A stretch of 21,032 nucleotides of DNA from a virus, in IMG/VR virus record IMGVR_UViG_3300033553_000093, positions 1 to 21,032 of that record; one strand, given 5' to 3'. This document shows, one piece after another, positions 13,638-20,779 of this stretch. A program made the position numbers and the translations under genes. A model generated the notes under the pieces. That model was not told where the DNA came from. It worked only from the letters and a program-made list of their open reading frames with translations, and ran no database searches. Numbering within the stretch: the first letter of the stretch is position 1; each line of letters opens with the position of its first letter.

Positions 13638-14960
13638 TTATCGTTTCTTCATATCCAAAAAAAAATCTGCCATCTCTGCCAACAACCCTTTTTTCTTCAT
13701 TTTCAGCAATATCTCTTTTTCAGCCTCGTTATCCGTTTCGTCGGCTTCTGGCGTTTCGTTGCCTTTTGTCTTTTCGCGTTTCGATTCTTGTTTTTCGCGC
13801 TCTGCCTCAGCTTTCGATTTCAGTGCATCGTAATTGTCCGGCTTTGGTATGCCATACGTGAAGTACCAATAATCATCATCAATAGGCACTTTGGCAGAAA
13901 CGCGTTCATCAATAGCAAGTCGCTTGGTGAGTGTTTCAAGATCAAGTTCTTGTTCAAATTCAAACTTTCCATTCTCAACGGGGAAACCGTAGCTTTTCAG
14001 AATGAGCAAAAACTTCTTATCATTGAGCATGTTTTCAACAAACCTCAGATCACTTTTGGTGATTTCTAGTTGCTGATCTGAATGCGTCTCGCTCTGTGCG
14101 TAACCACTGCTTTTGCTTGATGTCGTGGTTTCTGTGTTTCCAAGAATAGCAACGGCCATTTCTTCATTGCATGCATCAATGAGCGTCTTTTGAAGCTTAC
14201 CGTCTCCGTTCGAAGTCTTACCGTCAAGCATCTGGAATTCGGCCTGCTTTGGGATCATCATTGCAAGTGACGAACCGCTTTCATCTAGTGTTTTTCGCAG
14301 TTCGTTTCTTGTAAGTGTGTCGTGTGCGTCGTAGTACATTATTCGCACGGGCTGTCCGAATATCTCAACGAATTGCGCGAAGTCTCCGAAACCGCTACGC
14401 TTGTAAAGCGCATACATAGCACACTGAAGCAAGCGTCCAAGTTCATACGGTTCACCTATTACCCAGACAAATGGCATATCTGTATAAGAGTCGCCAGTAC
14501 TATCGTATTGCGACTTGACAATCTCTTTTCGCTCCGGGCGGATGTGTTTGCGCGGTATCTCCGCAAAATCGAACTCTTTGCCAACAATGAACTCAACGCC
14601 CGACGTTCCCCACATCTTTTGTTCAATAAGCAACTCTACTAGACGGTTGAATTTGTTTGACCAAATAAGATCATCAAATGCATCAACTTTATGGCCTTCT
14701 TTGTCGATAAACTTGATCGCCTTGTTCGTCACTCCGCAGACACGTTTCAGCATCATTCCGCTTAGTTTGCCGTCTATCGTTACCACATCGTGATACAGGT
14801 CGTACAGCTGTGTCCGGCTGGCGTGATGAATGCTTTCGGCTCGCTCAATGGCAGATTTAAGTTTGCCGACATCCTTGCGCGAACGGTCGGGACTTACTAA
14901 TGTAAGATCGTGGATAACAGGTGTAGGGATGTCGCCCCCCTTTTTGATATTAGTTGCCAT
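13638..14960 (-). CDS. Portal protein, Mu gp29-like (DUF935)
   Basis: The 440-residue protein has the DUF935 layout. RTQLYDLYHDVVTIDGKLSG starts the stem-wing region, LIEQKMWGTSGVEFI and DFAEIPRKHIRPER follow, then VWVIGEPYELGRLLQCAMYALYKRSG and FVEIFGQPVRIM. Near residue 272 AILGNTETTTSSK leads to SETHSDQQLEI, the typical end of the family. The portal forms the dodecameric channel for DNA entry. The last 60 residues are very charged (Lys/Glu-rich) and finish at the T9 run. It abuts the gp36-like gene without a gap. Confidence 0.9.
   Translation of the reverse strand: MATNIKKGGDIPTPVIHDLTLVSPDRSRKDVGKLKSAIERAESIHHASRTQLYDLYHDVVTIDGKLSGMMLKRVCGVTNKAIKFIDKEGHKVDAFDDLIWSNKFNRLVELLIEQKMWGTSGVEFIVGKEFDFAEIPRKHIRPERKEIVKSQYDSTGDSYTDMPFVWVIGEPYELGRLLQCAMYALYKRSGFGDFAQFVEIFGQPVRIMYYDAHDTLTRNELRKTLDESGSSLAMMIPKQAEFQMLDGKTSNGDGKLQKTLIDACNEEMAVAILGNTETTTSSKSSGYAQSETHSDQQLEITKSDLRFVENMLNDKKFLLILKSYGFPVENGKFEFEQELDLETLTKRLAIDERVSAKVPIDDDYWYFTYGIPKPDNYDALKSKAEAEREKQESKREKTKGNETPEADETDNEAEKEILLKMKKKGLLAEMADFFLDMKKR
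13656..13662 (-). promoter_or_regulatory. Candidate -1 slippery heptamer at the portal/MuF junction
   Basis: On the minus strand a run of nine T then G ends the portal gene (13665-13656). In the portal frame it reads T TTT TTG, the X XXY YYZ form, eight codons short of nothing but five codons before the TAA. A -1 shift leads into the MuF frame, which is open across the junction and joins to the TTG-started MuF reading frame, giving a product of about 856 residues. Whether slippage really occurs is not known. Confidence 0.35.
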
Positions 14961-15407
14961 TTAGAAAAAGTTTGATCGTTTAGTGTTTGAGCTCCATGAT
15001 ACTGAACCAAGGCTTTCGTCTGTGTCCGTTTCTGGATTGTCTGGGCGGTATGGCAGTTCGGGATTAACACCCCCGTTCTGTAGATCTTTGAGCCACGTGA
15101 TAGCATCTTCATAGTCGGCACGGTATAGTTCCAGTTGCACGTTCGGATTTGCCAGCCTTACCAAATAGTATGATGCAATGATTTTCACCATTTTCTTGAT
15201 AAGCTCCACGTCTCCGACGGTGAAAGTCGGTGCCGTCTCCGATGTTCCGAATATGGCCATTGTATCGTATTTGCTCATATATGAGCGTACAAGACTTTCG
15301 GCCGAAAGAATCTGCATTTCTGCAGCGGGTTCGCTTCCACGGGTTATCTTCTGTATTATTTCAGGGTAAAGCGATGACATACCCAGTTCTTCTATTGTTA
15401 CAAGCAT
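14961..15407 (-). CDS. gp36-like head protein (DUF1320)
   Basis: A 148-residue protein whose stop lies directly before the portal ATG (TAAATG). The N-terminal pattern SSLYPEIIQKITRG with EMQILSAESLVRSYMSKYD, then VKIIASYYLVRLANPN and LYRADYEDAITWLKDLQNGG, follows Mu gp36 (DUF1320). Members are small head-tail connector or completion proteins. In Mu gp36 lies after the capsid gene, but here it is between terminase and portal. The C-terminal 35 residues are Pro/Asp/Ser-rich and probably disordered. Confidence 0.75.
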   Translation of the reverse strand: MLVTIEELGMSSLYPEIIQKITRGSEPAAEMQILSAESLVRSYMSKYDTMAIFGTSETAPTFTVGDVELIKKMVKIIASYYLVRLANPNVQLELYRADYEDAITWLKDLQNGGVNPELPYRPDNPETDTDESLGSVSWSSNTKRSNFF

Positions 15408-15431
15408 GTTTAATCAGTGTTTAAATGCTGT

Positions 15432-16970
15432 TTACATTCGTTTGTTATTGACACGCGGAACATGTTCAATCCCGCCAGTTGCTTGCATTGCAAATTTTTC
15501 TTGCAGTTTGAATATTCCTCCCTCTACCATATCGGGACCATCCATGCGCTTCTGTTTGCGGGAAAAGTTGCGAAACTGTGCTTTCAGTCTCATCATGTGC
15601 GGACACTGTGCTTCATTTTCGTTGAAGATCATTTGCCCGTTTCGGTTGAGCGGTTCTAGTGTCCCTTCTATACGGGTGTATTTGTCGGGCTTCTTTCGGT
15701 CGTCACCCATGATTGGCAGTAGTATATTTGTTTCTTTTGATCGCCTGAATATTTCGGGCATGATTACCTGTTCGAGAAATGGGCTTTGCAAACTATTGTT
15801 TTCGATCCAGATGCGAACATTCTCCGCGCCTTTTGCTTTTGCCCATGCTTGTGCCTCAAACAGTGCATCTACAAAGCGAGAGTTTCCTATGGTGTCGAGC
15901 CATACTTTAGCGATGTAACAGTCAAACCCTTTCTGAACCAACACACCGACCGCCTTAAACGATCCGCTTGAAACATCCTTGTTGCTAGTCGATGGATCGG
16001 CATATATGCAGACATTCAGTGATTTCAGCGATGGGAGTTTACCATCTTTCAGATCCTTGAATGTGTCACTGCCATCCATAGGATTATTATAATACTCCTT
16101 TTGCTGAGATTCGTAAGAAACATTCTTCAGGACTCGGTCTATTTGTTCCTCAGTATTCTTTTCAGGCCACGAACTTTTCCCGTCCTTATCTCTGATGTTG
16201 ATTACTTCAAATTTGTCCGCTTTCTGTCCGAGACTGTTCACCGCACAATTGTCGTGGATGATGTTGCCATTTACAAGTATTCGAGTGTCGCAACTAATGG
16301 AACGTGTCGCAAAAAGTGCCTGTTCTATCCAGTTGATTTTAGCGGTCATTGTATCCTCGTTTCGACATTCCTCATCCGTATCAATATCATCAATGAGAAT
16401 GAAGTCAGGGCGGATATTTTCGTTTCGCGATCCGCGCGGAGATTGTCCCCATCCAATTGCGCGAAATGCGCATCCCTTGCGGATAAGGAACTCATCTTTC
16501 GACCAATTGCCAAATGTCTCTTGTTCGCCATAGTCGAATATGAGACGCTGGTTTGCCTCAAAGCATGATTTGAATGGAAGTAAAAGACGCTGTGCGTTGT
16601 CCGATGAATTGGATACAAGGATGACGTTTTTTGTTTTGCCGGTCATTGCGAGATAGGTAATTTCCATCATTGACCGGGCGGACTTTGCAAGTTCGCGGCT
16701 CCATGCCCTGACTTCATACCATTCAGCATTTTTCACCAAACGGCGTGTCGCGCTGCGGTGAAACTTTGCGGGCTTTGCGGTGCAATAGTTCGGATAATAG
16801 TATGCGAACCATTCCTCTGGACGTGACTCCAATCGGGCAATCCGCTTTATCTTGTCTCCATGCGACTCATTGACATTAACGGGCGTTGCCTTTTTGAAGT
16901 TCTCTCTGAACTCCGCCCACGCCTTGATATACTCCGCATCGCTTGCTTGTGCTATTCGTCCTTTTGCCAT
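15432..16970 (-). CDS. terL: Terminase large subunit, Mu gp28-like
   Basis: A 512-residue packaging motor. The N-terminal ATPase has RELAKS at 92-97 as the Walker A-like loop, VILVSNSSDNAQRLL as the next strand and FILIDD (190-195) as Walker B. The C-terminal nuclease (RNase H-like) is marked by IYADPSTSN (D325), VRIWIENNSLQSPF (E390) and GDDRKKPDKYTRIE (D429). The N-terminal IRESWFAYYYPNY-type segment (EEWFAYYYPNYCTAK) is usual in Bacteroidota Mu-like phages. The Walker A loop is not GxxGxGKT, which is common in this subgroup. It overlaps the terminase small gene by 19 bases. Confidence 0.9.
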   Translation of the reverse strand: MAKGRIAQASDAEYIKAWAEFRENFKKATPVNVNESHGDKIKRIARLESRPEEWFAYYYPNYCTAKPAKFHRSATRRLVKNAEWYEVRAWSRELAKSARSMMEITYLAMTGKTKNVILVSNSSDNAQRLLLPFKSCFEANQRLIFDYGEQETFGNWSKDEFLIRKGCAFRAIGWGQSPRGSRNENIRPDFILIDDIDTDEECRNEDTMTAKINWIEQALFATRSISCDTRILVNGNIIHDNCAVNSLGQKADKFEVINIRDKDGKSSWPEKNTEEQIDRVLKNVSYESQQKEYYNNPMDGSDTFKDLKDGKLPSLKSLNVCIYADPSTSNKDVSSGSFKAVGVLVQKGFDCYIAKVWLDTIGNSRFVDALFEAQAWAKAKGAENVRIWIENNSLQSPFLEQVIMPEIFRRSKETNILLPIMGDDRKKPDKYTRIEGTLEPLNRNGQMIFNENEAQCPHMMRLKAQFRNFSRKQKRMDGPDMVEGGIFKLQEKFAMQATGGIEHVPRVNNKRM

Positions 16971-17407
16971 TTTTGACGCTCTATTACATTATTGATAAAT
17001 GCATCGTACAAAGCCAATATCTGCTTTGCCTGTGTGCTGTCTATGCCTTGGACAAATTGGATGAAGTCACGGCCTATGGAAATAGTCTGTCCAACATTAT
17101 ACTTTCGCTCAAGCTCGCTGATGTCTGCAATAAGCTTACGTCTAGCATCTGCCTCCTTTGAGTCGCAGATCTTATACCCTTCTTTTGATTTCACCATAAG
17201 GTTGAACTCAGCAAGCTCATTGTATAGCTCGCCCAAACGTTCGTGACGTGAATTGAGTAGGTTAGTTTTGAGATTGTCCCATTGCCCTTTCTTTTTCCAC
17301 GTGCTAACCGATACTTCTGAAACATCAAGACGCTCGGCAATATCCTTCTGTGAGTAGTTCTGTAGATACAAGATCTTCGCAAGTTCCTCGCTGTTCTTTT
17401 TCGCCAT
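16952..17407 (-). CDS. terS: Terminase small subunit (HTH DNA-binding)
   Basis: First gene of the minus late operon, overlapping TerL by 19 bases. It is 151 residues long. Residues about 4-42 (ELAKILYLQNYSQKDIAERL with DVSEVSVSTWKKKGQW) form the HTH typical of phage terminase small subunits. The C-terminal half is a coiled-coil-like helical stretch with ARRKLIADISELERKYN and ending VIERQKWQKDE. TerS recognises phage DNA and brings it to TerL. Position and HTH give good confidence. Confidence 0.85.
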   Translation of the reverse strand: MAKKNSEELAKILYLQNYSQKDIAERLDVSEVSVSTWKKKGQWDNLKTNLLNSRHERLGELYNELAEFNLMVKSKEGYKICDSKEADARRKLIADISELERKYNVGQTISIGRDFIQFVQGIDSTQAKQILALYDAFINNVIERQKWQKDE

Positions 17408-17535
17408 GATACATATTTATGGCAAAATTGAACCTAAAAGTACCGAAATAAAAAAACTGCTATCAGTTTGATACTACTCTTTGTTATGGGCAATTTATTA
17501 GACAAAATTTGCATCTCTAAACAAATGAAACGCAG
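17408..17535. promoter_or_regulatory. Divergent late control region
   Basis: These 128 bases separate the TerS start (minus) from the protease start (plus). They hold a plus promoter (17480-17511) and an inverted repeat TATCA-GTT-TGATA at 17461-17473. A strong minus-strand promoter is not visible: CAAAATTG at 17423-17430 is one mismatch from a minus -7 box but lacks a partner. A single activator acting here would turn on both late operons. Confidence 0.5.
17480..17511 (+). promoter_or_regulatory. Late promoter for capsid/lysis operon
   Basis: TTTG at 17480-17483 and AAAATTTG at 17504-17511 match the Bacteroidota -33 and -7 boxes with 20 bases between them and one mismatch (A for T at the first base of the -7 box). 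Transcription would begin near 17518, about 18 bases before the protease ATG. Confidence 0.5.
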
Positions 17536-18468
17536 ATGTCATTCAAGAAAATTGATAAAGAATTTTGCCTAACTGATAATACTCTGAATGTTTATTCATA
17601 TAGACTATTGACCGAAGGCTTACAACTTGATAGATTCAACCCTGCGATTGGTTACTTGATGCACAATCGTGATAACGGTGTTGCTGTCAAGTGGGAAGAT
17701 TTCAGAATTGACGGTGATAAGCTATTTGCAAAGCCGGTAATTAACACGGCTAAATTCCCCGATCTGGCTGAACAGATAGAAGCGGGCTTTTATTCGGCTG
17801 CATCAGTAGGACACATTGTCGTATTAGAGCTGAGCGATGATAAAGCAATGAAACTCCCAAACCAGAAAGGACCCACAGTCACGAAATGGTTTCCCCGTGA
17901 AACAAGTATCGTGGATGTTCCGGGCAACTTCAACGCGGTGACTCTTGAAAAGCTGTACGATGAATCTAATAGCATCATGCATGACTTATCTGCTAATCCA
18001 TTTACTCAAACAAAAAACACTGAAACAATGCAAAAACACATTCTAACAGCGGAACATCTCGCGCTGATGAATCTTGCTGCCGACTCTCCTGAAGATATGG
18101 TGTCGCTAAAACTGAATGATCTCATTGCCAAAGCTGGCAGAGCTGACGTTGCAGAGGCATCGCTCGCAAAGATCGCCAGCGAACGCAAAGCTGAACAGGT
18201 TGCTGACATCATAGCGAAAGGGCTCACAGATCGCAAGATCACTAAAGAGCTTGGTGATACACTTGCAAAAGACTATGCGGAGAATCCTGACGGCCTCAAA
18301 GCTCTTGTTGCAACTATGCCGGCTCAGACACTTGTAACTGACAATCTGCAAGGCGCACCGAATATACCTGAAAAATGGGTCGGTAAGACTAAATCTGACT
18401 TGTATAAGTCAAACGAATTGCCAGCGTTACAGACAATGTTTCCAGAATACTACAAAACCCTTAAATAG
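17536..18468 (+). CDS. Prohead protease fused to scaffold (Mu gpI/gpZ-like)
   Basis: A 310-residue protein. Its N-terminal 150 residues are the protease: GYLMHNRD gives the catalytic His (H43), and IEAGFYSAASVGH gives the catalytic Ser (probably S90), followed by an acidic/hydrophobic strand with ETSIVDVPGNFNAV. That matches the HK97/Mu-type prohead protease (His-Ser). The C-terminal 145 residues are Ala/Lys/Glu-rich and helical, as in scaffold proteins. In Mu the same gene makes the protease and, from an internal start, the scaffold gpZ; here M165 (18028) is a similar candidate. The protease trims the prohead during maturation. Confidence 0.8.
   Translation: MSFKKIDKEFCLTDNTLNVYSYRLLTEGLQLDRFNPAIGYLMHNRDNGVAVKWEDFRIDGDKLFAKPVINTAKFPDLAEQIEAGFYSAASVGHIVVLELSDDKAMKLPNQKGPTVTKWFPRETSIVDVPGNFNAVTLEKLYDESNSIMHDLSANPFTQTKNTETMQKHILTAEHLALMNLAADSPEDMVSLKLNDLIAKAGRADVAEASLAKIASERKAEQVADIIAKGLTDRKITKELGDTLAKDYAENPDGLKALVATMPAQTLVTDNLQGAPNIPEKWVGKTKSDLYKSNELPALQTMFPEYYKTLK
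18028..18468 (+). CDS. Scaffold from internal start (predicted)
   Basis: ATG 18028 (MQKHILTAEHLALMNLA) lies in the protease frame at residue 165 and would give a 146-residue Ala/Lys/Glu-rich helical protein. It coincides with the boundary between protease and scaffold regions, as in Mu gpZ and lambda Nu3. It is not separately proven. Confidence 0.45.
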   Translation: MQKHILTAEHLALMNLAADSPEDMVSLKLNDLIAKAGRADVAEASLAKIASERKAEQVADIIAKGLTDRKITKELGDTLAKDYAENPDGLKALVATMPAQTLVTDNLQGAPNIPEKWVGKTKSDLYKSNELPALQTMFPEYYKTLK

Positions 18469-18474
18469 ACAACT

Positions 18475-19440
18475 ATGTCAGGAAATAGTAATATCCCTGT
18501 TGAAGTATTCCAGAACTACGCTGTAGAGAAACTTCGCAAAAAAAACCCGTTCATGCAGTTCGCGACAGACGAAAGTCTGAATGTAATCGGTGGTGCTGTG
18601 GTACACATTCCACAAGCTGGTAATGCCCCAAGTGCGGTAAAAAACCGCACAGTATTCCCCGCAACTGCTGTTATGCGCGGTGATTCGTTTGTTACATACG
18701 CACTTGACGTATTTTCAACCGATCCTACTCATATCACATGGGATGAGAAAAACGAAATCAGCTATGAAAAAACTGATTCGGTTTTAGCAGATCATGTCGA
18801 AACTCTTTTTGAAGTTGCAGGTGACAACATGTTGTATGCATGGGTTAATGGATTGAAAACATCTGGCGGGTCGTTAGTTGCTGTCGTTATCCCAACAACT
18901 AATATCATTCGCACGTCTGGGGCTGATGTAGCTGTAAATGCAGAAGATGGCCAGACTGGAAATCGTAAGGCATTCAGCTCTGCAGATGTGTCCAAGGCAC
19001 AGGCTGTAATGAATAAGCAAAATGTTCCTGCTACTGATCGTTACTTGATCTGCGAGAGCTACATGTATCAGCAATTGATTGATTCATTGAGTGCGAACCA
19101 AATGGCTGCATTCCAGCAATCGGCTGATCTCGCAAACGGAATAGTCGGTAAACTATTTGGTTTCAACATTATGGAGCGTTCGACAGTGTTGGCATTTGCC
19201 TCCAATCTTGCAGTTAAAGTTCCGGGTGAGGCACTTGCGGCTACCGATCAACTGGGTGCGCTTGCATGGCAAAAATCATCAGTTGCTAAGGCGATGGGCG
19301 ACGTAAAGCCGTTTCAAAACACCGATGATGCTTTGTATATGGGGGATGTATTTTCAGCTCTTATAAAGCTCGGCGGCCGTTGCCGTCGCGGAGATTGGAA
19401 AGGACTTATTGCAATCGTTCAGGATAACGCTGCAGTCTAA
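18475..19440 (+). CDS. Major capsid protein, HK97 fold (Mu gpT-like position)
   Basis: A 321-residue protein starting six bases after the protease stop. It begins MSGNSNIPVEVFQNYAVEKL and contains FMQFATDESLNVIGGAVVHI as the N-terminal arm and beta segment, DSVLADHVETLFEVAGDNML as the spine helix, ATDRYLICESYMYQQLIDSL with LFGFNIMERST as the A domain, and the tail GDWKGLIAIVQ. This is the P22-coat / HK97-type major capsid of Bacteroidota Mu-like phages. Its place next to protease/scaffold and ahead of the lysis genes is typical. Confidence 0.85.
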   Translation: MSGNSNIPVEVFQNYAVEKLRKKNPFMQFATDESLNVIGGAVVHIPQAGNAPSAVKNRTVFPATAVMRGDSFVTYALDVFSTDPTHITWDEKNEISYEKTDSVLADHVETLFEVAGDNMLYAWVNGLKTSGGSLVAVVIPTTNIIRTSGADVAVNAEDGQTGNRKAFSSADVSKAQAVMNKQNVPATDRYLICESYMYQQLIDSLSANQMAAFQQSADLANGIVGKLFGFNIMERSTVLAFASNLAVKVPGEALAATDQLGALAWQKSSVAKAMGDVKPFQNTDDALYMGDVFSALIKLGGRCRRGDWKGLIAIVQDNAAV

Positions 19441-19463
19441 AATATTCTTTGGTGTGGTGACCC

Positions 19464-19499
19464 GAATCAGGCTATATGACTATGTCTGTAGCCTGATTC
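19464..19499 (+). other. Hairpin after capsid gene
   Basis: GAATCAGGCTA (19464-19474) and TAGCCTGATTC (19489-19499) are perfect 11-base arms around a 14-base loop, with a wobble and one more pair inside. No T run follows on the plus strand, so partial termination or mRNA protection after the capsid gene is likelier than complete termination. Confidence 0.65.
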
Positions 19500-19521
19500 A
19501 TACAACCGAAAAAACAGAAGT

Positions 19522-19965
19522 ATGAAAAGAGTCTTAGATACTGCAATCGGAGAAATCGGCATTACAGAAGTGCCTGCAAACAGCAACCGGACAAAGTACG
19601 GCCATTGGTTCGGTATGAACGGCCTAGCGTGGTGCGGGATATTCGTTAGCTGGTGTTATGCTCATTCGGGTGTACAGTTGCCTAATATCGGTTATTCGTA
19701 CGGATATGCTGGTTGTCAAACAGCTGTTGAGTATTTCCGCAAGCACAATAAAATCGTGAAAGATCCGCGTCCCGGTGACATTGTGTTCTTTGATTGGAAT
19801 AAGGACGGCCGTTATGACCATACGGGCATTTTCGAAGAATTCATTCCCGGATATGCATATTTCACCTGTATTGAGGGAAATACAGCACTTGGTAACGATA
19901 GCAATGGTGGAAAAGTAATGCGGAGAACTCGCAGTGTGTCAACAGCTTTATTTGTGAGGCCATGA
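19522..19965 (+). CDS. Endolysin, CHAP amidase/peptidase
   Basis: A 147-residue protein that cleaves peptidoglycan. GLAWCGIFVSWCYAHSG carries the CHAP Cys (C38), GRYDHTGIFEE the His (H100) and YFTCIEGNTALG the third polar residue (E118). There is no signal peptide, so it needs the holin to reach the wall. It begins 81 bases after the capsid gene, and its stop overlaps the start of the holin-like gene (ATGA). CHAP endolysins are usual in Bacteroidota phages. Confidence 0.85.
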   Translation: MKRVLDTAIGEIGITEVPANSNRTKYGHWFGMNGLAWCGIFVSWCYAHSGVQLPNIGYSYGYAGCQTAVEYFRKHNKIVKDPRPGDIVFFDWNKDGRYDHTGIFEEFIPGYAYFTCIEGNTALGNDSNGGKVMRRTRSVSTALFVRP

Positions 19966-20297
19966 CAGATGTACTAGGGATCGTGAGTCTTGTGCTTAAC
20001 CTTCTATTTGGCGGTGGTCTGGTAGTGATGGTGACAATGAAGGCGACCAAGCGCAAAGCGAATGCAGAGGCTGACAGTGCTGACATCGACAACGTGAACA
20101 AGGTGATCGGTATATGGAAGGACACTAGCACCCATCTTCGTAGCGAGATGGATCTAATGCAAAAGGAAATGTGTGAACTCCTTGGTGAAATAGCTTCACT
20201 GAGGAAAACTATCTCTGATATACGGAAGATCGCAGACGGGGAAATGCCTGCACCCGAACAAATAACGGCAATTAAACAGACTTTAAACAACAATTAA
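19962..20297 (+). CDS. Holin-like membrane protein with coiled coil
   Basis: The start ATG overlaps the endolysin stop by four bases. The N-terminal 25 residues (MTDVLGIVSLVLNLLFGGGL) form one membrane span, followed by a basic KATKRKANAEAD segment and a long coiled coil (MQKEMCELLGEIASLRKTISD). A single N-terminal span with cytoplasmic or periplasmic coil could be a holin, or the inner-membrane half (i-spanin) of a spanin pair. Between endolysin and the lipoprotein-type gene, both are plausible. Confidence 0.6.
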   Translation: MTDVLGIVSLVLNLLFGGGLVVMVTMKATKRKANAEADSADIDNVNKVIGIWKDTSTHLRSEMDLMQKEMCELLGEIASLRKTISDIRKIADGEMPAPEQITAIKQTLNNN

Positions 20298-20299
20298 TC

Positions 20300-20779
20300 G
20301 TGAAAAACTTCATTTATCTCATCTTACTGATGGCAGGCATGTTTTCGTGTAAAGCACATGAAAAAGCCACAAGCACTGAGACATCGGTCTCAACAACAAC
20401 CGTCACCGAAACATTTGTCCCGGTGACTATCCCAAACGATAGTTTGTATTTATCGGCACTGTTTACGTGCGATAGTGCGGGGAAGGTTCTAATGGATGAA
20501 TTGTTTGAATATAAAAGCAAATCGGCCAAATCATCTTATGTTTTCCATGATGGTAAGTTGGCTTATAAGTATCTCTTTGTACATGATACTATTTATGTTC
20601 CTACAACCAATATCGTTACTAATACAGAAAAGGTTGTAACAGTTACCAATCCACCGATTACGATAAAAGAGCCTCCAACATGGTGGCAGAGTGTATTGAT
20701 GTGGCTCGGTGCAATATCATTATTCATCATTACTATTTTATCCACCATATACATATATCGAAGATGGAAGCGAAAGTAA
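20300..20779 (+). CDS. Lipoprotein plus C-terminal membrane span: unimolecular spanin candidate
   Basis: GTG 20300 starts a 159-residue protein two bases after the preceding stop. The N-terminus MKNFIYLILLMAGMFSCKAH has a lipobox ending in Cys17, so it is an outer-membrane-targeted lipoprotein. The C-terminus SVLMWLGAISLFIITILSTI is a strong membrane span followed by Arg/Lys (RRWKRK). The periplasmic middle is Thr/Val-rich with many beta-prone stretches. A lipoprotein at one end and an inner-membrane helix at the other is the topology of the u-spanin (T1 gp11), which fuses inner and outer membranes at lysis. The place in the lysis cluster agrees. Confidence 0.7.
   Translation: MKNFIYLILLMAGMFSCKAHEKATSTETSVSTTTVTETFVPVTIPNDSLYLSALFTCDSAGKVLMDELFEYKSKSAKSSYVFHDGKLAYKYLFVHDTIYVPTTNIVTNTEKVVTVTNPPITIKEPPTWWQSVLMWLGAISLFIITILSTIYIYRRWKRK

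Noticed and set aside
13518-14069. A 183-residue plus-strand frame against MuF and portal
   Set aside because: Phe/Cys/Leu-rich shadow of the Lys/Glu-rich portal tail; the minus-strand portal and MuF are clear families.
15406-15918. A 170-residue plus-strand frame opposite terminase
   Set aside because: The terminase large subunit on the minus strand is well supported by its ATPase and nuclease motifs; this frame is its complement.
16101-16568. A 155-residue plus-strand frame opposite terminase
   Set aside because: It is antisense to the TerL ATPase domain and has no motif of its own.
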